DNA of 64,000 nucleotides from Peromyscus leucopus (lineage: Eukaryota > Chordata > Mammalia > Rodentia > Cricetidae): assembly GCF_004664715.2 (NCBI RefSeq), contig NC_051071.1:3559501-3623500 (forward strand), in the 5' to 3' direction. A model generated the notes under the pieces. The model made no database searches and had not been told where the DNA came from. It saw only the letters and a list, made by a program, of their open reading frames with translations. The translations under genes were made by a program, and so were the position numbers. Below, in pieces: positions 45,301 through 55,846 of the stretch (position 1 is its first letter; every line of letters starts with the position of its first letter).

Positions 45301-48300
45301 AGTTGTTTGGGTTTGAGCAAGCTCCCTCTTATGGCTATATTGGAAAACCAGTAAAGAAAAGAGTGCTTCATTCTCGAACACAGAGTGTATATCTTGTAAG
45401 GGAACTTGGGTTTGAATTCCCATTCCCAAACTGAATTTAACCACATGCTGTCTATTTATCTATGAGCAACATTTCTTTTCTGATAAACAAAGTCACTGTT
45501 GGGCTCCCATTGACATACACAGTGGAAATAAAACTCATGTCTATTCCCTGAAAGTACCCTGCATTGGATGTAAGAGAAGCTACTGTTCTGATCATTTGCT
45601 AAGCAGAGTTGAACGAGATCTTGCCTGTGTCTTAGAAGCCAAGTTCTTTTTTTCAGAGCAGGTTCACTGTTCTGCAGCACTGGAAACACACTAAAGAGAA
45701 GAGAAAATCTTTTTTAAATAGAGTGTGTTTTTCTTGTAAGGGAACTCAGTGTTGAATTCCCCTTCAAAAAACTGAGTTTAACTCATGCTGTCTCATGTCC
45801 TATAAACTGCAGTTCTTTTTTGTAAGCAAAGCATTGATGGACTCCCATTGATCTGCACAGCAGAAATACCACCTGCGGCTGTTTCCAGGAAGTACAGTGC
45901 ATTGTATGTAAGAGGAGCTACTGTTCAGCAGAGTTGAAAGAGATATTGCATGGGTCTGAGAAAAGCACATTTGTTTTTTTTTTCTGATTAAGCTCCCTCT
46001 TCTGGCTTCATTGGAAACACAATAAAGAGAAAGGTACTTCTTTCTTGAACACAGACTGTGTTTCTGGTAATGGAACTCATGGTTGAATTCCTCTTCCCAA
46101 ACTGAGTTTAAAAACATGCTGTATTTTGTGCTACAAACAGCAGTTCTTTTCTGATAAGCAAAGTTACTGTTTGGCTCCCATTGACATACACAGTGGAAAT
46201 ACCACTCGCTTCTGTTCCCAGCAAGTACAGTGCATTGGATGTAAGAGAAGCTATTGTTCTTATCTCTTTCCAAACTGAGTTGAAAGAAATATCGCCTGGG
46301 TATCAGAAAAGAACAAGTCTTTTTTTTTTTTTTTAACAAGGTCCCTCTTCTGGCTTCATTGGAAACACAATAAAGAAAAGAATGCTTTGTTCTAGAACAC
46401 AGAGTTTGTTTCTTGTAAGGGAACTTGGGGTTGAATAGCAATTCATATACTGAGTATGCTGTATCCATATGCTGTCTCTTGTCCTATGAACAGTAGATCT
46501 TTTCTGATCAGCAAAGTCACTGTTTTGCTCCCATTGATATAAACAGAGCAAATACCACCTCCTTCTGTTCCCAGGAAATACAGTGCTTTGGATGTAAGAG
46601 AAGCTACTGTTTTATTAGTTTCCTAAACACAGTTGAAAGGGAAATCGCCTGGGTCTTGGAATAGCAGAGTTCTTTGATTTTGAGCAAGCTTCCTCTTATG
46701 GCTGTATTGGAATCCCTGTAAGAGAAGAGTGCTTCTTTCTCAAACACAGAATGTGTTTAGCGTAAAGGAACTCGGGATTGAATTCCCCTTACCAATCTGA
46801 GTTTAACCAAATACTGTTTTTTTGTCCTACGAACAGTGATACTTTCTGGTAAGCAAAGTCACTGTTGGGCTCCTATTGACATACACAGTGGAATTACCAC
46901 TCGGTCTGTTCCCAGCAAGTACAGTGCATTGTTTGTAAGAGAAGCTACTGTTCTTCTAACTTTGCAAACAGAGTTGAAAGTGATATGGCTGGGGTCTTGG
47001 AAAAGCACAGTTCTTTTGTCCTGAGCAGCTTCCTCTGGCTGCATTTGAAACACAATAAAGAGAAGAGTGCTTCTTTCTCAACACAGACTGTGTTTCTTGA
47101 AAGAGAACTTGGGGTTGAATTGCTCTTCCTAAACTGAGTCTATCCACATGCTGTCTCTTGTCCTACAAACAGCAGTTCTTTTCTGGTAAGCAAAGTCACT
47201 GTTGGCATACATGACATACACAGTGCAAATACCACTCACATCTCTTCCCAGCAAGTACAGTACATTGGATATAAGAGAAGCTACTGTTCTTATAACTTTC
47301 CAAACAGAGTTCAAAGATATATTACCTGGGTCTGGGAAAAGCACAGTTCTTTTGTTCTCAGGAAGCACACACTTTTTTGCTGCATTGGAAATACAGTAGA
47401 GGGAAGAGTGCTTCTTTCTGAACACAGAGTATATTTCTTGTAAAGGAACCTGGGGTTGAATTTCCCTTCCTAAACTGAGTTTAACCACAATCTGTCTCTT
47501 ATCCTATGAACAGCAGTCTTTTCTGATAAATAAAGTCACTGTTGGGCTCCCATTGACATACACATTGGAAATACCACTCATGTCTTCCCATCAAGTACAG
47601 TGCATTGGATGTGAGAGAGGCTACTGTTCTCATCAGTTTCCTAAGCAGAGTTGAAAGAGATATTGCCTGGGTTTCTGGGAGGCACACTTCCTTTGTTCTG
47701 AGCAAGCACCCTCTTCTTGGCTGCATTGAAAACACAGTTAAGAGAAGAGTGCTTCTTTCTCCAACACAGAGTATGTTTCTTGTAAGGGAATCGGGGTTGA
47801 ATTCCACTTCCTAAACTGAGTTTAACCACATGCTGTCTCTTGTCCTGAGAATAGTAGTTTTTTTTTGGTAAGCAAAGTCACTTTTGGCCTCCCTTTGACA
47901 TACACAGTAGAAATACCACTGGGGTGTCTTTCCCCAGCAAGTACAGTGCATTGGATGTAAGAGAAGCTACTGTTCTTATCAGTTGCCTAATCAGAAGTGA
48001 AAGAGATAACTCCAGGGTGTCAGAAAACGACAGTTCTTTAGTTCTGACCAAGCTCCCCCTTCTGGTTGCATTGGAAACACAGAGTGTGTTTCTTGTAAGG
48101 GAACTCAGGGATGAATTCCCATTCCTAAACGGAATTTAACCACATGCTGTCTCTTGTTCTAAGAATAGCAGTTCTTTTCTGGTAATAAAAGTCACTGTTG
48201 GGGTCCCTTTGACATAGACAGTGGATATTCCACTGGTGTCTGATCCAAGTAAGTACATTGCACTGTATGTAAGAGAAGCTACTGTTCTTCTGTGTTTCCT

Positions 48301-50832
48301 AAGCAGATTTGAAAGAAATTTCACCAGAGTTTCAGAAAAAGTGCAGTTTTTTTTTTTATTTCTGCACAAGCTCCCTCTTATGACTGCATTGGAATACCAG
48401 TAAAGAGAAGAATGCTTCCTTCTCCAACACAGAGTGTGTTTTTTGTAAGTGGACTTGGGGTTGTATTTCCCATCCAAAACTCATTTCAACCACGAGCTGT
48501 CTCTTGTGTATGAACAGCAGTTCTCTTCAGGTAAGAAAAGTCAGTGTTGGGCTCTCATTGACATACACAGTGGAAATACCACTGGCATCTGTTCCCAGCA
48601 AGTACAGTTCATTGGATGTAAGAGAAGCTACTCTTCTCATCAGTTTCCTACAGAGAGTTGAAAGAGATATCCACTGGTCTCAGGAAAACACAATTCTTTT
48701 GTTCTGAGCAAGTGCCCCCTTCTGGCTGCATTGGAAATACAGTAAAAAGAAGAGTACTTCATTCTCCAACACAGAGTATGTTTCTTGTAATGATTCTCTG
48801 GGTTGAGTTACCCTTCCTAAACTGAGTTTAACCACATGCTGTCTCTTGTCCTAAGAACAGCAGTTCTTTTCTGGTAAGCAAAGTCATTGTTCGGCTCCCT
48901 TTGACATACACAGTGAAAATTCCACTCATGTCTATTCCCAGCAAGTACAGTGGATTGAATGCATGAGAAGCTACTGTTCTTATCAGTTCCCTAAACAGCA
49001 TTGAAAGAGATATCATCAGGGTCTCAGAAAAGCACAGTTCTTTAGTTCTGAGCAAGCTCCCTTTCTGACAGCATTTGAAACACAGTAAATAGAAGAGTGC
49101 TTCTTTCTCCAACACAGAGTATGTGTCTTGTAAAGGAATTTGAGGTTGAATTCCCCTTCCTAAACCGAGTTTAACCCCATGCTGTCTCTTGTCCTAAGAA
49201 CAGCAATTTTTTTTCACGTAAGCAAAGTCACTGTTGGGCTACCATTAACATACACAGTGGAAATAACCCTAGCATCTGTCCCCAGCAAGTACAGTGCATT
49301 GCGTGTATGAGAAGCTACTGTGTTTATAGTTTCCTAAGCAGTGTTGAAAGAGATATTGCCAGGATATCATCAAAGCACAGTTCTTTTGTTCTGAGCAAGC
49401 TCCCCCTTCTGGCTGTGTTGGAAACACAGTAAAGAGAAGAGTACTTCTTTGTCCAACACAGAGTGTTTTCCTTGTAAAGGAACTCAGGAATGACTTCACC
49501 TTCCTAAACTGATTTTAAACACATGCTGTCTCTTGGCCTATGTACACCAGTTATTTTCTGGTAAGTAACGTCAGTGTTGGGCTCCCATTGACATATACAT
49601 TTAAATACCACTCATGTCTGTTCCCAGCAATTACAGTGCATTGGATGTAAGAGAAGGTTCTGGTCTTATCAGATTCCTAAGCAGAGTTGAAATAAATATC
49701 ACCAGGGGCTTGGAAAAGCAAATTTCTTTAGTTATGAGCAAGCTCCTTCTTCTGACAGCATTGGAAACACAGTAAAGATAAGAGTGTTTCTTTCTCCAAC
49801 AGAGTGTGTGTCTTGTAAGGGAATTCAGGGTTGGATTCCCCTTCCTAAACTGAGTTTAACTACATGCTGTCTCTTGTATGAAGAACTGAAGGTTTTTCTG
49901 GTAAGGAAGTCACTGCTGGGTTCCCATTGACATTCACAGTAGATATAACGCTGGCTTCTGTCTCCAGCAAGTACAGTGGATTGGATGCAAGAGAAGCTAC
50001 TATTCTTATAAGTCTTCCAAGCAGAGTTGAAAGAGATATCACCTGGGTCTTGGGAAAGCACAATTTTTTTGTTCTGAGCAAATGCCTCCTTCTGACTGCA
50101 TTGGAACCACAGTAAAAGGAAGAGTGCTTCTTTTTCCAACAGAGTGTGTTTTTTGTAAGGGAACATGGGGTTGAATTGCTCTTCCTAAACTTAGTTTAAG
50201 TACATGCTGTTTCTTATCCTATGAACAGCAGGTCTTTTGTGGTAAGCAAAGTCACTGTTGGGCTTCCATTGACATACACAGTGGGAATACCACTGGCTTC
50301 TGTTCCCAGCCAGTACAGTGCACTGGATGTAAGAGAAGCTACTGCTCTGATCCGTTTGCTAAACAGAGTTGAAAGAGATATTGCCTGGGTTTGGGGGAAG
50401 CACAGTTCCTTTGTTCTGAGCAAGTGCCCATTCTGGCTGCATTGAAAAAAGAATAGAGAAGAGTGCTTCTTTCTCAAACACAGAGTGTGTTTCTTGTAAG
50501 GGAACTCGGGGTTGAATTACCCTTCCTAAACTGAATTTAACCACATCCTGTCTCTTGTCCTAAGAACAGCAGTTCTTCTCTGGTAAGCAAAGTCACTTTT
50601 GAGCTCTCTTTGACATACACAGCGGAAATACCTCTGGCATCTGTTCCCAGTAGGTATATACATTGGATGTAAGAGAAGCTACTGTTATCATCAGTTTCCT
50701 ATTCAGAGTTGAAAGAGAGATCTTCAGGGTCTCAGAAAACCACAGTTCTTTAGTTCTGAGCAAGCTCCCCCTTCTGACTGCATTGGTAACACAGTAAAGA
50801 GAAGAATGCCTCCTTCTCCAACACAGAGTGTA
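42353..50832. repeat. Satellite-like tandem array, about 25 units of ~340 bp
   Basis: About 8.5 kb of head-to-tail repeats. The anchor GTTCTTTTCTGGTAAGCAAA recurs (with variants) near 42,441, 42,781, 43,121, 43,461, 43,803, 44,149, 44,484, 44,786, 45,129, 45,470, 45,812, 46,143, 46,496, 46,838, 47,174, 47,516, 47,857, 48,171, 48,520, 48,863, 49,205, 49,550, 49,890, 50,232 and 50,572. Most steps are 340-343 bp; short steps are 302 (44,484-44,786) and 314 (47,857-48,171). Other landmarks of each unit are TTGACATACACAGTGGAAAT, GGATGTAAGAGAAGCTACTG, AGTTGAAAGAGATAT, TTGGAAACACAGTAAAGAGA and GAGTTTAACCACATGCTGTC. Minus-strand frames encode a recurring peptide, but 340 is not a multiple of three and frames break within one or two units, so I call it non-coding. 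I do not recognise the unit. Confidence 0.97.
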
Positions 50833-51420
50833 TGATGATATTTTATTTGTACTGAATTGTGATTTTATTTGTATGTTAATAAAGTTTCCTGGGGGTCAAA
50901 GCTAATAGCAAGCCATAGCAGAAGCTAGGCAGTGGTGGCTCACACCTTTAATCTCATCACTTGGGAGGCAGAGCTAGGCGAATCTTTGTGTGTTCAAGGA
51001 TACAGTCAGCATGGAGACACATGCCTTTAATCTCTATATCAACCTTAGAAGACCTGTAGGTCTGTCTAGAAAGGCAATAATGAGGATGTCATGTGGTTGT
51101 GTTTACAACCAATGAGAAGGCAGAACAGAAAGTCAATGAAAGGACAGACACAGAAAGTAGACCTCTTTGCTGAGGGGAAGGACAGCAGCGGAGGTGAAGG
51201 GTATGAATGTGTTTTTAGATCTTTGCTATTACTCTGACCTCTTGGGCTTTTTGTTTGTTTGTTTGTTTGTTTGTTTGTTTATAGAGCTGAGGATCAAATC
51301 CAGGGCCTGTGCTTGCTAGGCAAGAGTTCTACCACTGCGCTAAATCCCCAACACCCCTCTTGGGATTTTAACTCTGCAATTGGCTCTGTGTTTTTTATTT
51401 AATAAGACTGTTCATCTACA
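50833..51420 (+). repeat. ERV-B 5' LTR with later SINE insertion
   Basis: Starts TGATGATATTTTATTTG and ends CATCTACA, aligning along its length with the 3' LTR. It is 588 bp, of which 118 bp are a SINE plus duplicated target, leaving 470 bp, the same length as the 3' LTR. It carries a CCAAT box (near 51,109) and a B1-like module (about 50,925-51,030). The TATA-like sequence seen in the 3' LTR is altered here. Confidence 0.92.
51247..51355 (-). repeat. SINE inserted into the ERV-B 5' LTR
   Basis: A TTTG-rich tail (51,248-51,280) followed by GAGCTGAGGATCAAATCCAG, GCTTGCTAGGCAAGAGTTCT and ACCACTGCGCTAAATCCCC is the reverse complement of a B2/ID-type tRNA-derived SINE. The bases CCTCTTGGG occur on both sides (51,238-51,246 and 51,356-51,364). 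The 3' LTR has one uninterrupted CCTCTTGG at this point, so the SINE arrived after the provirus. Confidence 0.93.
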
Positions 51421-51422
51421 TT

Positions 51423-51439
51423 TGACGCCCACGTGGCAA
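51423..51439 (+). promoter_or_regulatory. ERV-B primer binding site, Lys1,2-like
   Basis: Two bases after the 5' LTR, TGACGCCCACGTGG resembles the tRNA-Lys1,2 binding site used by several betaretroviruses, with one substitution and one missing base. Minus-strand DNA synthesis would have begun here. Confidence 0.7.
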
Positions 51440-51772
51440 GAATTCATTAAAAACTGCTTTTCTTGGCTTGGTGGTGGGTCCAGTTTCCCGCCTGGGCAGG
51501 CCTGTCTCCCTAGCTCAGGCATAGCTCACCCTAGGCCCTAGCCCCAAGTGACTGTAGCAACAAGTGGTCACCTACAACTGGTGCTATGAACAAGTCAGGC
51601 CTGCTGGAGCTACCAGCCGCACTCAACTGCAACTGCAGATAGAGCTGCTTTTCACTGAAATGCTAATGCACATGGTCAGAGCTTAAGGAAGCCTGAGCCC
51701 AGGCTTGACTCTGCTTACGCAGCAACACATGGCTGGAATTAAGCTTTTAGCCAGACCTTGTGGCTATGTATG

Positions 51773-51821
<49 letters not shown>

Positions 51822-51959
51822 TCACACCTCAGACACTCCATAGCTGCTTTGAAATTCCCTCGGATTTTTACTGTTCTATGCATACTTGGTAATTCAATTA
51901 AGATATCAGATATTTTAAAGGAAACTATTTAAAAGAGAAATTTTTCCACATTAAAAAAA
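51440..51959 (+). other. ERV-B leader, with TC microsatellite
   Basis: Untranslated leader between primer site and gag. It contains a pure TC run at 51,775-51,818. No gene. The 75-codon frame through the TC run is an artefact. Confidence 0.7.
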
Positions 51960-53195
51960 TTGGGTTTTATGTGTGCATTGGAAGAAAATTGGGCTTTGTT
52001 TGAAATTTTACACAGTCTGACAATGGAAAAACTATATGAGAAGATTAGTGTTGATCGAATTATGCACTTTATTACTTTTTTTATCCTTATTTTACTATTT
52101 AAAAAGACAGTCAATTTAATTACCAGGATAAAAGTTTTAGAAAAACCTGTTAAACCTATTAAAATGAATCATAGAGAAATTCAAATTCAGACAGAAGAAA
52201 TTTACAGTGAAGTTGTTTCAAGATTGGATCATAAGGTTACAAAAAGAAAGCCTGTTTTCACACAATCACCCTTAATTCCTCCAGTAACTGTACAGCAACT
52301 ACCTGGTCAAGAGAATGCACAAAATATTTGGACTCCAGTTGAAATGTTAGATTTATGAAGGTTTAAGGAGGCAATAGTATCTTATGGCATGCATTCCACA
52401 TATGTAAAGCAAATGTTAAACTCCTGGTCAACTTGTAATAGGATTATACCACAGGGCTGGCAAGAGTTGGTACATGCTGTTCAAGATCCTGGAGCACAGC
52501 TGCAGTGGCAAATGTGTTCAAAGAGGAGGCTAAAAACAAAAAATCATAGGAGGGCTACAGTTATACAAGTCTTCCAGGATCAGCTTGTTGGAGAAGGTCA
52601 ATATGCTACAATACAAACACAATGTTTATATGATATTCAAACCCTAATTCTATGTCAAATGGCAGCCTTGAATGCAGGGGACAGAGTAGAAGAACCAAAA
52701 AAGAAAACAGTCATTTACAAAGGTTATACCGGGCCCAAAATAATCTTTCACAGATTTCTTACAAAGACTGATTTCAGCACTAAAGAAAATGGTCCCAAAT
52801 TCAGAAGCTAGCCAGATAATAATTGAATTTTTGGCTTTTGAGAACATGAATGCAGCATACAAGAGAATAATCAGGCCATTAAAGGCAAGATCTGCACCCT
52901 TGGAAGATTAGATTAGAGACACATTTTTTGTTGAGACTCATAACCAAGATGATATGTGGATAGGAGAAACAATTTCAAGAGGTTTGAGGAACGTCAGAAG
53001 TTTTGGATGTGAAAAACAAGGACATTTGAAAAGGGACTGTAAACAGGGCATTCCTAGAAACAATGTTTCTTCAAGGAACAGTAGCAACAGAATGCCCCTT
53101 CCTTCTGGAGTATGCAGGAAATGCGGTAAGGGAAAACACTGGACCAATGAATGTAAATCAACAAGGGAAAGGCAAGGTAATCCTTTGCCATAGTC
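51960..53195 (+). pseudogene. gag: ERV-B gag remnant
   Basis: Gag is the retroviral structural polyprotein. The first frame (51,960-52,358, 132 codons) begins MGFMCALEEN and carries a hydrophobic segment (FITFFILILLF, residues about 38-48), recalling the membrane-targeting N terminus of intracisternal A-particle Gag. A second frame (52,389-52,811) is capsid-like, with NRIIPQGWQELVHAV and a GAQLQW motif. The major homology region (MNAAYKRIIRPL, about 52,846) lies in a third frame with an in-frame TAG at about 52,910. Two zinc knuckles close it. The first (near 53,006) has lost its first Cys (SFGCEKQGHLKRDC); the second (CRKCGKGKHWTNEC, near 53,113) is complete. Stops and frameshifts make it non-functional. 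Confidence 0.9.
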
Positions 53196-53419
53196 TTAGG
53201 GAAACTCCCAGAGGGGCCTCAGGCAGGCCCCCACAGCAAATCCAGTTCAGACCTTTCTTTCCTGCAGTCATAGAGGAAACCCCTAATCAGAGCAATTAAA
53301 TAACCAAATGCCTATTGAATAAACCAGGTTGCTCAGGATGATTAAACAGAGAGAACAGAAAATTCAGGAGAAAACATAAAGAAAAATTTTTGGCAAACTT
53401 CTATAAATGAACAAAGACA

Positions 53420-53581
53420 GCCAGGTGTTGGTGGCACAGGCCTTTAATCCCAGGACTCGGGAGGCAGACCTAGGCAGATCTCTGTGAGTTCCAGGCCAAT
53501 CTGGGCTAGAGAGTGAGTCCAGGAAAGGTGCAAAGCTATACAGAGAAACCCTGTCTCGGGGTGAGGGGGCATAAAAAAAAA
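53420..53581 (+). repeat. B1 SINE inserted near the ERV-B gag-protease boundary
   Basis: Plus-strand B1 from AGCCAGGTGTTGGTGGCACA through CTTTAATCCCAGGACTCGGG to GAAACCCTGTCTCGG and an A-tail. Flanks AACAAAGAC and AACAGAGAC are an imperfect target duplication. It interrupts the protease region. Confidence 0.9.
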
Positions 53582-53599
53582 ACAGAGACCAAAATTAAC

Positions 53600-53900
53600 A
53601 TTAAGAATAAATGGTGTTTTTTGTCTGGTGTGGTAGACACAGGTGCTGACATTGCCATAATTGCACCAGAATTTTGGGATCCAACTTAGCCTCTTCAGGA
53701 GGTAAACATTCAACTGTTAGGAATTGGAATATTATCTCAAGTGAAACAGAGTGCAAGATGGCTCCAATGTATAGGTCCAGAAGGACAGAGAGGAAAATTA
53801 AAACCATATGTGGCTAACATAGCTATGAACCTGTGGGGTCGAGACTTGTTGCAACAATGGAATACTCAGATTAACATCCCTCCAATCTCAGAAACAAATC
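53600..53900 (+). pseudogene. pro: ERV-B protease remnant
   Basis: Retroviral aspartic protease cleaves the viral polyproteins. The active-site motif DTGAD is visible at about 53,635-53,649 (VVDTGADIAIIAPEFW), followed within 15 residues by an in-frame TAG. The domain end ([11 protein letters not shown], about 53,830-53,862) is in a frame that continues into reverse transcriptase. With the B1 just upstream and the stop inside the domain, it is inactive. Confidence 0.87.
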
Positions 53901-55420
53901 ATAAACTAGTACATGTTTCTGAGAGAAATATTAGAAGGTATTATTCAAATGAGTGGTTACCAGCCATCCATATTATACAAGAACAGGGCACAACAACTGA
54001 TGATCTTCCAAAGACACCAACAGCTCTACCTTTAAAATGGTTAACAGACAAGCCTGTGTGGGTTCAGCAATGGCCTTTAACAACAGAGAAACTCCAGGCA
54101 TTAGAAGAGCTCATAGAAGAACAGTTAAATTCTCAGCATATTGAAGAATCAACCAGCCCTTGGAATTCTCCTGTATTTGTTATTAAAAAAAAAATCTAGG
54201 AAATGGAGGATGGTAACAGACCTCAGAGCAATTAACAAAGTAATTCAGGCAATGGGCTCTCTACAATCTGGAATTCCTTTGCCTATTCTATTACCAAAAG
54301 GATGGCCTCTCATAGTTATTGATTTAAAAGACTCGTTTTTTTCAATACCTTTACAAGAAAAAGATAAAAGATTTGCTTTCACAGTGCCTACTTACAATGA
54401 TTCTCAACCGGTTAAAAGAGTTCAATGCTGGGTCCTCCCACAGGGAATGTTGAATAGCCAAATTCTGTGCCAATATTTTGTACAACAGCCATTGGAAGTG
54501 ATATGTAAAAAATTTCCTAAATCTATAATTTATCATAATATGGATGATAATTTACTAGCTGACTCAAATGCAGGTACTTTAGAAAGAATGTTTGAAGCAG
54601 TAAAGAAATTTTTGCCTTGCTGGGGATTACAAATTGCTCCTCAAAAATTCAAAGAGGAGATTCTATTAATTATTTGGGATATAAAATAGAGTTACAAAAA
54701 ATTAGACCCCAAAAGGTGCAAATTAGGAGAGATTGATTACAAACTCTTAATGACTTTCAAAGATTATTTGGAGACATTTCTCATCTATGAACTATTGTTG
54801 GGGTAAAAAATGATGAACTGACTAATTTGTTCAAAACCTTAGAAGGTGACAGGGACTTAAATAGTCCAAGAGAATTATCACCTGAAGGTGAGAAAAAAAT
54901 TGGCCTTGGTAGAAAAGAAAGTACATGAAGGACACATGGATCATATTGATCCGAAGCTAGATTGCATTTTGGTTATTTTACCTTCTAGGCATTCTCCTAC
55001 AGGAATATTAATGCAGAGGGAAGACATTATATTAGAATGGATATTTTTAGCAAATAAACAGAATGAAAAATTTAAAACTTATGTGGAAAAAAATGACTGA
55101 CTTAGAAAATGAAAAATTTTAAAACTGTCAAGGAGTAGAAATGAAAGTACACAGAAAACTGTTCGAAAAAAAAAAAAAATTAATAAAAAAAAAATCTGAC
55201 TTGATTTGGAAAGGAAAATTGAGACTTCATCAATTAGCAGGAATAGACCCAGCAGAAATTGTCATACCTTAAACTAAAGAGGACATTGAAAAATTATGGA
55301 CAGAAAGTGAACCTTGGCAAAGTGCTTGAACTAATTTTTTGGGAAAATTAACAGCAAATATCCCAAAAGCAATAGAATTTATCTTGTAAAGAGAGCTGAT
55401 TGTATTTTGCCTTGAATTGT
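53863..55420 (+). pseudogene. pol: ERV-B reverse transcriptase remnant
   Basis: Reverse transcriptase copies viral RNA to DNA. The fingers start in the frame 53,741-54,199 ([20 protein letters not shown], then [13 protein letters not shown]). At an A-run near 54,185 the frame shifts, and 54,141-54,689 continues with WRMVTDLRAINK, the first catalytic region VIDLKDSFFSIPL, and LPQGMLNSQILCQYFVQQPL. The YxDD box is degraded to HNMDDNLL: both Asp are kept but the Tyr is Asn. Thumb and connection (54,690-55,420) contain multiple stops and A-run shifts. Clearly dead. Confidence 0.92.
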
Positions 55421-55846
55421 ACAGGAAAAACCCATATCTGGAGTTTGTACATTTTATACAGATGCCAACAAACAAGGAAAGGCTGGTTAGAAATCAGAAA
55501 ATTTAAGTAAAGTGGTTCAAAGTCCTTATAATTCAGTTCAAAAATCTGAATTGTATGCTATTCTATTGGTATTAATATATTTTTCAGAACTTCTCACATA
55601 GTTACTGACTCTCAGTATGCTGAAAGAGTGGTATTACATATTGAGACTGCAGAATTTATCCCTGATGCATCAGAATTAACTTCACTATTTATTCAATTAC
55701 AAGAAACAATCAGGAAAAAGGGTCATCCTTTATATATAACTCACATTCGATCCCATACTGGTCTGTCAGGTCCTCTAGCACAAGGCAATGATGAGATTGA
55801 TAAATTATTGATAGGAAATGTGCTGGAGGCCTCAGAATTTCATTAA
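55421..55846 (+). pseudogene. pol: ERV-B RNase H remnant
   Basis: The domain begins near ISGVCTFYTDANKQ (first catalytic Asp region) and includes VQSPYNSVQKSELYAILLVL (ELYA) and VTDSQYAERV. It ends with THIRSHTGLSGPLAQGNDEI, a typical RNase H tail preceding integrase. An in-frame TAG near 55,488 and a frame change near 55,600 break it. It matches ERV-C closely. Confidence 0.88.

Noticed and set aside
43702..50544. A recurring minus-strand peptide (with GISTVYVNGS and TRKELLF motifs) across many array units, suggesting a repeat protein
   Set aside because: Unit length near 340 is one more than a multiple of three, frames end within one or two units, no common start or splice pattern is visible, and several frames are open at once. 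It is a by-product of the tandem repeat.
42353..50832. The array as a zinc-finger gene cluster or CRISPR array
   Set aside because: Zinc-finger repeats are 84 bp with CxxC/HxxxH codons, which are absent. CRISPR repeats are short with unique spacers, and the whole unit repeats here.
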